Source: JBFLVQ01 sp040758525
GTDB lineage: Bacteria; Acidobacteriota; Blastocatellia; Chloracidobacteriales; JADJPF01
Direction of reading: 5' to 3'
DNA: 8,066 nt
Assembly (NCBI GenBank): GCA_040758525.1
Contig: JBFLVQ010000446.1
Span: forward strand, 1 to 8,066
In this document: positions 1-6,191 of the stretch, one piece after another
How the letters are laid out: the number at the start of each line of letters is the position of its first letter
Position numbering within the stretch: the first letter of the stretch is position 1
Program-made: the position numbers and the translations under genes
The notes under the pieces: generated by a model
Told to the model about the DNA's origin: nothing
Databases searched by the model: none
Seen by the model: only the letters and a program-made list of their open reading frames with translations

Positions 1-114
1 AGATGGTGGTAGGGTTTTCTTCTGTGCTTCAACTACCGTATAACCACTTAACAGTAGTATTGGCAATGCCACGCTAAGAAGCACTCTTATCATTAGAGGG
101 GCTTTGTTGCTCAT
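1..114 (-). CDS. N-terminal fragment of a secreted protein, function unknown
   Basis: Reading the minus strand from the ATG at 114 gives 38 open codons to the window edge, so the gene is cut at its 3' end. The product begins MSNKAPLMIRVLLSV and has a basic start (K4, R10), then a hydrophobic core (about residues 11-24, rich in L, V and I), then a polar stretch with E-A-Q-K-K. This is a typical Sec signal peptide, with likely cleavage after A30. An in-frame TGA lies 18 bases upstream of the ATG, so the start is either this ATG or the one at codon 8. No good Shine-Dalgarno sequence precedes either. It is divergent from the FHA-GAF-HD-GYP gene and shares its upstream region. Nothing downstream of the signal peptide is visible, so no function can be proposed. 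Confidence 0.6.
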   Translation of the reverse strand, partial: MSNKAPLMIRVLLSVALPILLLSGYTVVEAQKKTLPPS

Positions 115-172
115 AAATTTTTTACCAAGTCAACAAATTTAATGATAAAACGTAGGGACCAGCGCAGATTTT

Positions 173-201
173 AAGATATGCCTTTATGAGAGATTCTGCA
201 A
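173..201 (-). promoter_or_regulatory. Possible sigma70-type promoter for the left-edge secreted gene
   Basis: On the minus strand TTGCAG (201-196) and TATCTT (178-173) are separated by 17 bp, about 60 bp upstream of the ATG at 114. The spacing is ideal, but the boxes match the consensus at only 3/6 and 4/6 positions, so this is a weak call. Confidence 0.22.
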
Positions 202-283
202 GTAGCGTTTCGCAAGTTTAATCCCCTGTTTAGGTGCGCTGTTGGATAATGATCAAATAGGTTTCTCACCCTAAAATTGTAGA

Positions 284-296
284 ATGGTCTGACCAT
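284..296. promoter_or_regulatory. Perfect palindrome resembling a FadR/GntR-type operator
   Basis: ATGGTC-T-GACCAT is a perfect inverted repeat with 6-bp arms around one central base. Its core TGGTCtGACCA has the TGGTCN(N)ACCA form known for operators of the FadR subfamily of GntR regulators. It lies in the divergent intergenic region, about 40 bp upstream of the likely -10 element of the FHA-GAF-HD-GYP gene, where a regulator could act on either gene. No GntR gene is in the window. The symmetry is seen directly; the regulator family is inferred from the motif. Confidence 0.45.
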
Positions 297-301
297 CCTC
301 C

Positions 302-323
302 TGATTTCCAGGTGATTTACAGG
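302..323 (+). repeat. Tandem 11-bp direct repeat upstream of a -10 element
   Basis: TGATTTCCAGG (302-312) is followed directly by TGATTTACAGG (313-323), matching at 10 of 11 positions. The period is close to one helical turn, so both copies would face the same side of the DNA. The second copy covers the place where a -35 box would be for the -10 element at 335-340. This arrangement suits binding by an activator or a response regulator, but two copies can also arise by chance. Confidence 0.4.
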
Positions 324-331
324 GCAAACTA

Positions 332-340
332 TGTTATGCT
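332..340 (+). promoter_or_regulatory. Likely extended -10 promoter element for the FHA-GAF-HD-GYP gene
   Basis: TG-T-TATGCT is an extended -10 (TGn followed by a box matching TATAAT at 4/6). There is no recognisable -35 at 16-18 bp spacing; that place is taken by the 11-bp direct repeat. A start of transcription near 347 would give a 5' leader of about 65-75 bases that includes the hairpin at 383-400. Confidence 0.35.
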
Positions 341-382
341 CCGGAGTGCGCCGGGTTGAAGTTAGATAAAGCTTTGTTGTGT

Positions 383-403
383 TAGGTATTGCCGTACCTA
401 GGT
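383..403 (+). promoter_or_regulatory. Leader hairpin with overlapping palindrome just before the start codon
   Basis: TAGGTA (383-388) and TACCTA (395-400) are perfect 6-bp arms around a 6-base loop (TTGCCG). The right arm also forms part of the 8-bp palindrome ACCTAGGT (396-403). The element ends 8-17 bases before the candidate start codons of the FHA-GAF-HD-GYP gene, where a strong Shine-Dalgarno sequence is absent. It could be an RNA hairpin affecting initiation or a DNA operator. It matches no riboswitch class I recognise; in particular I do not see the c-di-GMP (GEMM) core. Confidence 0.3.
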
Positions 404-411
404 CGTAATGA

Positions 412-2094
412 GTGATGCTTATGAGTGAAAAGCCAGATAAGCAAGATAAAAGATGGGCTACTTTGAGATTTGTAGATGCTAGTGGTGCTAATAAGAGTGT
501 TAGTCTTTACAAATCTGTTTTCACTATCGGCCGCTTAGGCGACAACGATCTGCAGCTTGACGATCCTTATGTCTCGCGCCATCACGCAGAGATCAGCTTT
601 GATGGGGAAAACTATATATTCCGGGACAAGCAGAGTACTTCAGGCAGTTTTATCAACAATACCAAAGTCACAGAAAAGATTCTCCGCAATGGTGACAAGG
701 TAAGTTTAGGGCGACGTAATGGCTTAGAGATCTTCTTTGAGTGGTCAGGCCAGCCCCCTACGGCGCGTCCTGCGGCAGAACAGAAGCAGCCTGCCGAAGA
801 AGCCCCGCATGTAATGAGCGTAATTGATCATCGCCAGACCCGCTACCTCAATACCTCATTGATCGAGAAGCAGAAATTAAGCAATGTGATGGTTAGCCGG
901 CTTAAGGCTCTCTATGAGATCACAAGCGCTATCCTCTCAATCAAGAGTCGAGATGAGTTGGTGAACCGGTTGCTCGATCTAATTTTTGGAGTATTGCCGG
1001 CTGAGCGGGGAGTTATCTTATTGGCAGAAGGCGCAGATCAGAAACTCAATATTAAAGCTGCCAAACATAGAGATCAGATGGACACCTCTACGGTACAGCC
1101 TAGCTGGACCATTGTTAATCGAGTCTTTTCCGAGAATGTCGCGACACTCAGTCTAGATGCTCATAGTGATAGCCGTTTCGCTTCGCAAAAGAGCATTATC
1201 TTCCAATCGATTCGCTCGGTTATGTGTGCTCCGATCAGTTCTGCCTCCCAGGTATGGGGAGTCTGTTATGTAGACAATCTCAATACACAAAAGAGCTTTG
1301 AGGAAGAGGAACTAGAGTTTCTTATGGCAGTGGTGCGTCAGGCTGGGGTAGCACTGGAGAACTTACACCTAATCGATGAACAGAAGATTACCTTGGAGAG
1401 TTTTATTAGCACATTGGCGGCTTCGATCGACGCAAGAGATGATCTTACCGCTGGCCATTCTGCTCGTGTTGCTAAATATTCGCGCTCGATCGCGAAATAT
1501 ATGAGCCTTTCCCCAGAAGAGTTAAAGCTTATATATTATGCTGGTCTATTACATGATTATGGCAAGATCGGCACACGTGAGGCAGTCTTGTGTAAACCTG
1601 GCAAGCTCACTCCAGAAGAGATGGAACATATGCGTGAGCATGCCTATGACACCCATAAGATACTTTCCAAGATCCATTTTACCAAAGAGATGCAGGATAT
1701 CCCTATGATCGCTTCAAGCCATCATGAGCATATGGATGGCAGTGGTTACCCGTTCGGTATTAACGGCGATCAGATTCCACTAGGCGGTAAGATTATTGCT
1801 GTGGCAGATTTCTTTGATGCCCTTACCCATAAGCGACACTATCGCGAACCAATGCCGATCGAGGATGTTATACGTCTGATTGACGATCAGACTGGCAGCA
1901 AGTTTGACACCACTGTGGTGGCTGCCTTTAAGCAGTTTGTTCATAAAGAGTATATTCCCAATCAGCAGAAACGCGCAGAGATGGAGAAGCTCAAGGATCG
2001 CCAGAACCAGACTACTGGTTCTCAGGGCCAGATTCAAGGGGAACGTACCATTCCTCAACACGACCATCAATTCTCCCTTCCTACAATAAAGTGA
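412..2094 (+). CDS. FHA-GAF-HD-GYP protein, predicted c-di-GMP phosphodiesterase
   Basis: Predicted cytoplasmic signalling enzyme that hydrolyses cyclic di-GMP. Residues are numbered from the GTG at 412. An FHA domain (about 17-110) has the phosphothreonine-binding signature G40-R41, S55-R56-H57-H58 and a loop ending at N82. A Pro/Gln/Glu-rich linker leads to a GAF domain (about 160-320). An HD-GYP domain (about 330-510) has H349, the HD pair H381-D382 with K385, H410, H437-H438, the GYP motif D442-G-S-G-Y-P447 and D466 in V-A-D-F-F-D-A-L. All expected metal ligands are therefore present, and activity is plausible. A Gln-rich tail of about 40 residues follows. The start is uncertain: GTG 412, ATG 415 or ATG 421. 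I favour 421 (MSEKPDKQDK), but no strong ribosome site decides it. There is no signal peptide or membrane segment. FHA domains bind phosphothreonine, and a Ser/Thr kinase is encoded about 2.2 kb downstream on the same strand, so a functional link is inferred. Confidence 0.93.
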   Translation: MMLMSEKPDKQDKRWATLRFVDASGANKSVSLYKSVFTIGRLGDNDLQLDDPYVSRHHAEISFDGENYIFRDKQSTSGSFINNTKVTEKILRNGDKVSLGRRNGLEIFFEWSGQPPTARPAAEQKQPAEEAPHVMSVIDHRQTRYLNTSLIEKQKLSNVMVSRLKALYEITSAILSIKSRDELVNRLLDLIFGVLPAERGVILLAEGADQKLNIKAAKHRDQMDTSTVQPSWTIVNRVFSENVATLSLDAHSDSRFASQKSIIFQSIRSVMCAPISSASQVWGVCYVDNLNTQKSFEEEELEFLMAVVRQAGVALENLHLIDEQKITLESFISTLAASIDARDDLTAGHSARVAKYSRSIAKYMSLSPEELKLIYYAGLLHDYGKIGTREAVLCKPGKLTPEEMEHMREHAYDTHKILSKIHFTKEMQDIPMIASSHHEHMDGSGYPFGINGDQIPLGGKIIAVADFFDALTHKRHYREPMPIEDVIRLIDDQTGSKFDTTVVAAFKQFVHKEYIPNQQKRAEMEKLKDRQNQTTGSQGQIQGERTIPQHDHQFSLPTIK

Positions 2095-2129
2095 ATTTGT
2101 CTCGCAATGGATAGGGATTCAGGACAAAT
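2095..2129 (+). repeat. Inverted repeat directly after the HD-GYP stop codon
   Basis: ATTTGTC (2095-2101) and GACAAAT (2123-2129) are perfect 7-bp arms separated by 21 bases, starting at the base after the TGA. The place suits a 3' end structure, but the loop is long, the arms are AT-rich and no T-run follows, so it does not qualify as a canonical intrinsic terminator. Confidence 0.25.
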
Positions 2130-2181
2130 CTCTCTGACCTGGATAGCCGGGTATTTAGTATGCGCTCTCAAGGGCGAAAAA

Positions 2182-2190
2182 TGGTACAAT
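2182..2190 (+). promoter_or_regulatory. Extended -10 promoter element for the methyltransferase-glycosylase unit
   Basis: TG-G-TACAAT is an extended -10 with a 5/6 match to TATAAT, placed 45 bases before the methyltransferase ATG. No convincing -35 box is seen at 16-18 bp spacing. A transcript would start near 2197 and include the AGAGGGG ribosome site at 2216-2222. Confidence 0.45.
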
Positions 2191-2235
2191 TGCCAGCTCT
2201 AGTAACAACATAAATAGAGGGGATAAATCACCGCT

Positions 2236-3294
2236 ATGAATGCAGCGCAACCAAAGTCTACAAAGACAAAAGCCGCTACCAAAAAACGGGCCACCAAAGC
2301 AGCGCGCAAATTCCAGGATGTTAAGAAGCTTTATGAACTAGGCACAGCATTTTGGGCCTCTGGCGCGCTTATTGCCGCTGTCAAGCTAGGGATATTTACT
2401 AGGCTTGATACTGGTCCGCTTACGGTTGAAGCAATTGCGCGCCGTGTTGGTGCCAATAAGCGTTGGGTTGAAAAGTTGCTGGTTGCCTGTGCGGCCATGG
2501 GATTATTAGAAAAAGGGGAGACCAATTACCGTAATTCATCGCTGGCATCACAATTTCTTGTTGAGGGCAAACCTTATTATCAAGGCGCCTTCTTCTTACA
2601 CTTAAGTAGTCTTTGGCAGCGCTTTGGCACGCTCGATTATACGGTAAAGACAGGGCAGCGTACTACTGATGAGAGTGACTTGGGAGCAAATGGTGAAGAC
2701 GGTCGAGCCTGGATTCTAGGCTCGCACAATGTTGCTATGAGCGGTCAGGCAGAAGCATTGGCGCGTGCCATTGATCTCAAAGATCGTAAGCGTCTGTGTG
2801 ATATTGGTGGAGGGCCAGGCACCTACTCTGCCGTGCTTTGCTTAAGCAATCCTGGCTTACAGGCAACTGTCCTTGATGAACCAGAGGTTGTGCCAATTAC
2901 CGAAGAGTTGATTGGACGCTTTGGTCTGCAAGAGCGTGTAAGCATCAAGCCCGCCCAGATCCTTTATGACTCCTATGGTGAGGGCTATGATGTGGTGTTA
3001 CTCTCTGGGGTGTTACATGGGCTTACCGAAGCCAATTGTAAGAAGATGCTACGCAAGGCCTATAATGCTTTGGCAGGAGGAGGAATAATTCTTATTCAGG
3101 AGATGCTGCTTGACGATGATGAGCCCAAGCCATTACTACCAGCCCTGTTCAGTCTCAATATGACCTTGGGTGCTAGTTATACTGCCGCAGAGATTATGAC
3201 TTGGCTCTACAACACAGGATTTGTTAAGGCACAAGTCAAAGAGATCGAGAATGCCCCTTGGCTAGATCATCTTATCATCGCCAAAAAGGTTTAA
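2236..3294 (+). CDS. SAM-dependent methyltransferase, O-methyltransferase (Methyltransf_2) type
   Basis: Predicted cytoplasmic class I methyltransferase with the two-part build of small-molecule O-methyltransferases (plant COMT, bacterial CrtF-like). Residues about 28-110 form a winged-helix dimerisation region (LGIFTRL, then a helix-turn-helix and A-M-G-L-L-E). The Rossmann domain has motif I D189-I-G-G-G-P-G195, an acidic strand end at L-D214-E-P-E-V-V that would hold the SAM ribose, and L-S-G-V-L-H261-G. H261 sits where plant O-methyltransferases have their catalytic His, although the next two residues are G-L, not D-W. G-G-G-I-I-L-I-Q-E follows as a late strand. The first 27 residues are an unusual Lys/Ala/Thr-rich basic tail. 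AGAGGGG (2216-2222) lies 13 bases before the ATG, a long but usable spacing. The Fpg-type gene follows after 3 bp, so the two are almost certainly co-translated. The substrate cannot be predicted. Confidence 0.88.
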   Translation: MNAAQPKSTKTKAATKKRATKAARKFQDVKKLYELGTAFWASGALIAAVKLGIFTRLDTGPLTVEAIARRVGANKRWVEKLLVACAAMGLLEKGETNYRNSSLASQFLVEGKPYYQGAFFLHLSSLWQRFGTLDYTVKTGQRTTDESDLGANGEDGRAWILGSHNVAMSGQAEALARAIDLKDRKRLCDIGGGPGTYSAVLCLSNPGLQATVLDEPEVVPITEELIGRFGLQERVSIKPAQILYDSYGEGYDVVLLSGVLHGLTEANCKKMLRKAYNALAGGGIILIQEMLLDDDEPKPLLPALFSLNMTLGASYTAAEIMTWLYNTGFVKAQVKEIENAPWLDHLIIAKKV

Positions 3295-3297
3295 TGT

Positions 3298-4164
3298 GTG
3301 CCTGAACTTAGTGAGGTTGATCTGCTCGTCACACGGCTTAACGCTCGTTTGCGAGTAATGGCTGCACAACCTATCTTTATAAGCGGTCGAGCCACACATC
3401 CACGCTTTACCGAAATGTGGGCTGCTTGCGCACCCCAGCTTATCAATACACAATTAACAAGGATCTCTCGCAAAGGAAAATACCTAATCTTCGAATTAGC
3501 AGAAGGACGCGGCCTGCTGCTTGCGCACCTACGTATGACTGGTTGGTGGGCCTGGCAACAGATTCCCCAGACACTGACAGTCGCACAAGGTTACTCGCTT
3601 GATCGTCATCCCAAACTCTTTCTAGATATGCAATGGCCTGATAGCAGTCGCGAGCAGCTCATTTACTATGACAGTCGTGGGCTGGGAGAGTTCTCTTATT
3701 ATGCCCAGACAGATTGGCGACAACTACCACCTTTGGCTGCCCAGGCGCCCGATTTCATTGCTACAGAAAATTCCTTGCCAGGAGGATTTCTCCAGAATGA
3801 AGAAGAGTTCTTAGTATTAGTACGTGCACAGAAGACACGTGCCACCAAACGCTCTATACGTGATGTGCTAATGGATCAGAGTCATCAAGGAGTGGGCGCC
3901 GGTTTAGGTAATTATCTAATTGCTGAAGTGCTTTATCGCGCCGGTGTACATCCGGATCGGGGCTTCTGCGCTTTACATCTTACTACTCTGAAAAAGATCT
4001 ATCAGATCACTTGCGATCTTTTCCGCCATGTTATTGCTCACGAGGCAGACGCAGAAGCCACTATGGTTGTTTATCAGCGCGAGCAGTGCCCACGCGGACA
4101 TCAAATCAAACGCGATGTACGTGGTGCGCGGAGCAGTTACTACTGTCCGCGTTGCCAACGCTAG
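3298..4164 (+). CDS. Fpg/Nei-family DNA glycosylase (formamidopyrimidine-DNA glycosylase type)
   Basis: Base-excision-repair enzyme predicted to remove oxidised purines such as 8-oxoguanine and to cut the abasic strand. It starts at GTG, which puts the catalytic proline at position 2 (M-P-E-L-S-E-V), as the family requires after Met removal; AAGG about 8 bases upstream supports this start. Visible family marks are P2-E3, K61 (R-K-G-K-Y-L), H-L-R-M80-T-G, the helix-two-turn-helix region with L-M-D-Q-S and G-L-G-N205-Y, and a C-terminal zinc finger with R278. Two oddities: the finger reads C264-P-R-G-H268 then C283-P-R-C286, so a His seems to replace the second Cys, and the usual D-P-R-R-F-G lesion-recognition loop reads D-S-R-G-L-G. 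At 288 residues it is slightly longer than E. coli Fpg (269). Fpg is the best fit from the MPEL start, but the altered loop makes substrate preference uncertain, so no symbol is given. It lies 3 bp after the methyltransferase gene. Confidence 0.9.
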   Translation: MPELSEVDLLVTRLNARLRVMAAQPIFISGRATHPRFTEMWAACAPQLINTQLTRISRKGKYLIFELAEGRGLLLAHLRMTGWWAWQQIPQTLTVAQGYSLDRHPKLFLDMQWPDSSREQLIYYDSRGLGEFSYYAQTDWRQLPPLAAQAPDFIATENSLPGGFLQNEEEFLVLVRAQKTRATKRSIRDVLMDQSHQGVGAGLGNYLIAEVLYRAGVHPDRGFCALHLTTLKKIYQITCDLFRHVIAHEADAEATMVVYQREQCPRGHQIKRDVRGARSSYYCPRCQR

Positions 4165-4282
4165 GCTTGCTTGCTGGACTAGCACAGAATAGGGCTTGTG
4201 TATCGCTTCCGAAACGCTTATTCTTTCTGACATCAGTTACGTTTGCTGGTAAGAAATAATACTAGTAATGGGCTGAATTTTT
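4165..4282 (+). promoter_or_regulatory. Intergenic region with possible kinase promoter
   Basis: CTGACA (4227-4232) is a 5/6 match to a -35 box. After 17 bp comes TAAGAA (4250-4255, 3/6 match), preceded by the TGn of an extended -10 (4247-4249). The start of transcription would be near 4262, with a leader of only about 20 bases and no clear Shine-Dalgarno sequence before the ATG at 4283. No hairpin followed by a T-run is seen after the glycosylase gene, so read-through from upstream is possible. Confidence 0.28.
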
Positions 4283-6145
4283 ATGAAGATCTGCCCGACT
4301 TGTAAGCAGAAGTTTGAAGACAACATACATTTTTGCCCGCATGATAGCGAGGTTCTGGAACCGGATCTAACGTCCCTTGTCGATACCATTCTCGATGGGC
4401 AATACCATATTGAAGCCGTGCTTGGACAGGGCGGTATGGGTGCTGTTTATCGCGCTCGTCATACACTGCTAAACGATCGTGTTGCAATCAAGATCCTTTC
4501 ACCACATCTAAGCAATAATCCTGGCTATAAACGGCGCTTTCTACGTGAAGGCCAGGCCGCCAGACGTTTCCATCATCCCAATGCCGTTACCGTGCATGAT
4601 CTGCGTACAACCAGTGATGGCACCATATACATGGTGCTGGAATATGTTGAAGGAAATACACTGGGTGAAGAGTTGAAGAAACGTGGACGTTTCTCGCCTA
4701 CAGAAGCATTTGCGCTACTCAAGCCAATTGCAGAAGCACTTCATGCTGCGCATGCCATGGGTGTAGTACATCGCGATCTAAAACCAGACAATATAATGAT
4801 CAGTGCATATGTAAATAACAAGTCACTGGTCAAACTGCTCGATCTAGGTATTGCCAAAGTGAGCAAACTCCCTGATGTCACGATCAATACCGAAGCGACT
4901 GCCCTGACAGTTACAGGTCAAATCATAGGTACTCCCCATTACATGTCACCAGAACAATGGGAAGGCACAGAAGAGATAGATGGACGTACCGATATCTATA
5001 GTCTGGGTCTAGTCTTTTATGAATTGATTGCTGGTTACCGACCTTTTGAGGGGAAGACATTACAGGATCTGGCACGTCAACATGCCATGATTAAACCGCC
5101 TGCCCTACACGAGATCGTTAAGAGTGTACCAGAGGCCTTTAGTCGTGTGATTATGCGGGCGATTGCCAAGAGCCCACATCAGCGTCAAGCCACTATGGAG
5201 AAGTTTATCAATGAACTGCAAGCTACTCTGCCTGCCAAAGCGGGCGATAGTACGGGATTTGAGGACGCTACATTAATTGTTCCACATGATTCGCAGGTGC
5301 CTACGATTACCGCAAATGCGAGCACAATAAGTGTGACTCCTGTTACCGCACCTACAGATGCAATTCCACAGCGTATTACTGAGGACGCGTCAGCACGCGC
5401 TACCAAAGTGGATATCTCATTAGAGTCACAGTTGCCATTATCACGCCGGCTGATCTGGCCGATGGCAGCCAGCGTTATAGTGCTTTTACTTGCTATAGGT
5501 GGTTGGTTGGTCTGGCAACAGAGATCGCTACAAATGACCGGAAATAATATCAAACCAATATCGGATGTTGGTGTTACTGCTGTCAATCCGCCAGCAGTAG
5601 AGATGATGGAGTCAATGAGATACTGGATTGAGATCGCTTCACCACTACCAGGCGGTCCCTCTATACGCAAAGCTGGATCATTGATGCTCGCTTCCAATGA
5701 TAGTTTGAAATTACATTTCCTTACACGCGAGTTTGGTTACCTATACATTGTTGGTGCTGGCGCTGGTAATGCACCAACCACTTTTTTAACAGCCAAACCC
5801 GACCCCAAGTCGGGTCTTAACACAAACACAATTAAAGTTGGCGAAGAGTTCTCTTTTCCCAAAGGTGAAGAGAATTGGTTAACATTGGATAAGAATGCGA
5901 CTATTGATAAATGTACAATTATCTTTTCCGCTATCCCGCTCCACTCACCGGCGTTTTTAAATGCTCCTGCTGGACATGAATTAACTCCGGAAGAGCATAA
6001 GCAGTGGGTTGATTTTCGTGCTCAGGCCGTTCTTGCTACTACTACATTGATGGCTGAGCAAGAGCCTTATGTTGTTATCAATGTTCCTAAACAGGGGGTA
6101 GAGGGAAAGCCTATTATTTTTGATGTAGTCGTTGACCATAAATAG
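4283..6145 (+). CDS. Transmembrane Ser/Thr protein kinase with zinc-ribbon-like N-terminus and DUF4384-like ectodomain
   Basis: Bacterial Hanks-type (PknB-like) kinase. Residues 1-25 hold a zinc-ribbon-like motif, C4-P-T-C7 then F-C18-P-H20-D21; the last ligand pair is Cys plus His/Asp, not two Cys. The kinase domain spans about 41-310: G48-Q-G-G-M-G53 loop, V-A-I-K70, catalytic H163-R-D165-L-K167-P-D-N170, D187-L-G in place of DFG (common in bacterial kinases), M-S222-P-E224 and D237-I-Y-S-L-G. All catalytic residues are present. A Thr/Ser-rich juxtamembrane linker (about 311-388) could carry autophosphorylation sites. One membrane helix (about 390-412) follows, then an extracytoplasmic region (413-620) that includes a DUF4384-like domain (about 447-555, with Y447-W-I-E-I and G485-Y-L-Y-I489). 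Topology: kinase inside, sensor outside. The next gene, 46 bp on, encodes a secreted protein with the same type of domain, suggesting an operon and a shared ligand or partner. Possible targets include the FHA-domain protein upstream. Confidence 0.93.
   Translation: MKICPTCKQKFEDNIHFCPHDSEVLEPDLTSLVDTILDGQYHIEAVLGQGGMGAVYRARHTLLNDRVAIKILSPHLSNNPGYKRRFLREGQAARRFHHPNAVTVHDLRTTSDGTIYMVLEYVEGNTLGEELKKRGRFSPTEAFALLKPIAEALHAAHAMGVVHRDLKPDNIMISAYVNNKSLVKLLDLGIAKVSKLPDVTINTEATALTVTGQIIGTPHYMSPEQWEGTEEIDGRTDIYSLGLVFYELIAGYRPFEGKTLQDLARQHAMIKPPALHEIVKSVPEAFSRVIMRAIAKSPHQRQATMEKFINELQATLPAKAGDSTGFEDATLIVPHDSQVPTITANASTISVTPVTAPTDAIPQRITEDASARATKVDISLESQLPLSRRLIWPMAASVIVLLLAIGGWLVWQQRSLQMTGNNIKPISDVGVTAVNPPAVEMMESMRYWIEIASPLPGGPSIRKAGSLMLASNDSLKLHFLTREFGYLYIVGAGAGNAPTTFLTAKPDPKSGLNTNTIKVGEEFSFPKGEENWLTLDKNATIDKCTIIFSAIPLHSPAFLNAPAGHELTPEEHKQWVDFRAQAVLATTTLMAEQEPYVVINVPKQGVEGKPIIFDVVVDHK
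5797..5815 (+). repeat. GC-rich hairpin inside the kinase gene
   Basis: ACCCGAC (5797-5803) and GTCGGGT (5809-5815) are perfect 7-bp arms around CCCAA, in the codons for K-P-D-P-K-S-G-L of the ectodomain. The local GC content is higher than its surroundings. It is followed by CTTAACAC, not a T-run, so it is not a terminator. Confidence 0.4.
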
Positions 6146-6191
6146 ATAATCGACTATTAGCAGATGGCAACCGCAAGGAGAGATTATTCTT

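Noticed and set aside
115..411. c-di-GMP (GEMM) riboswitch in front of the HD-GYP gene
   Set aside because: I looked for the conserved GEMM core and paired stems and did not see them. Only the small hairpin at 383-400 is present.
1780..2070. 96-codon minus-strand frame within the HD-GYP gene
   Set aside because: It is antisense to the conserved end of the HD-GYP domain, with no ribosome site and no recognisable protein features.
2163..2180. Small hairpin CGCTC-tcaa-GGGCG followed by an A-run, considered as an intrinsic terminator
   Set aside because: On the plus strand it is followed by A, not T. On the minus strand the T-run would come before the stem, not after it, and there is no minus-strand gene upstream to end there.
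4165..4282. Terminator after the glycosylase gene
   Set aside because: Only a 4-bp TGCT/AGCA stem is visible, with no T-run after it. The repeated CGCTT in this stretch is a direct repeat and cannot fold as a hairpin.
5185..5697. 170-codon open frame on the minus strand inside the kinase gene
   Set aside because: It is antisense to a gene with clear kinase, membrane and ectodomain features. The translation has no recognisable domain, and its open state reflects the codon use of the real frame.
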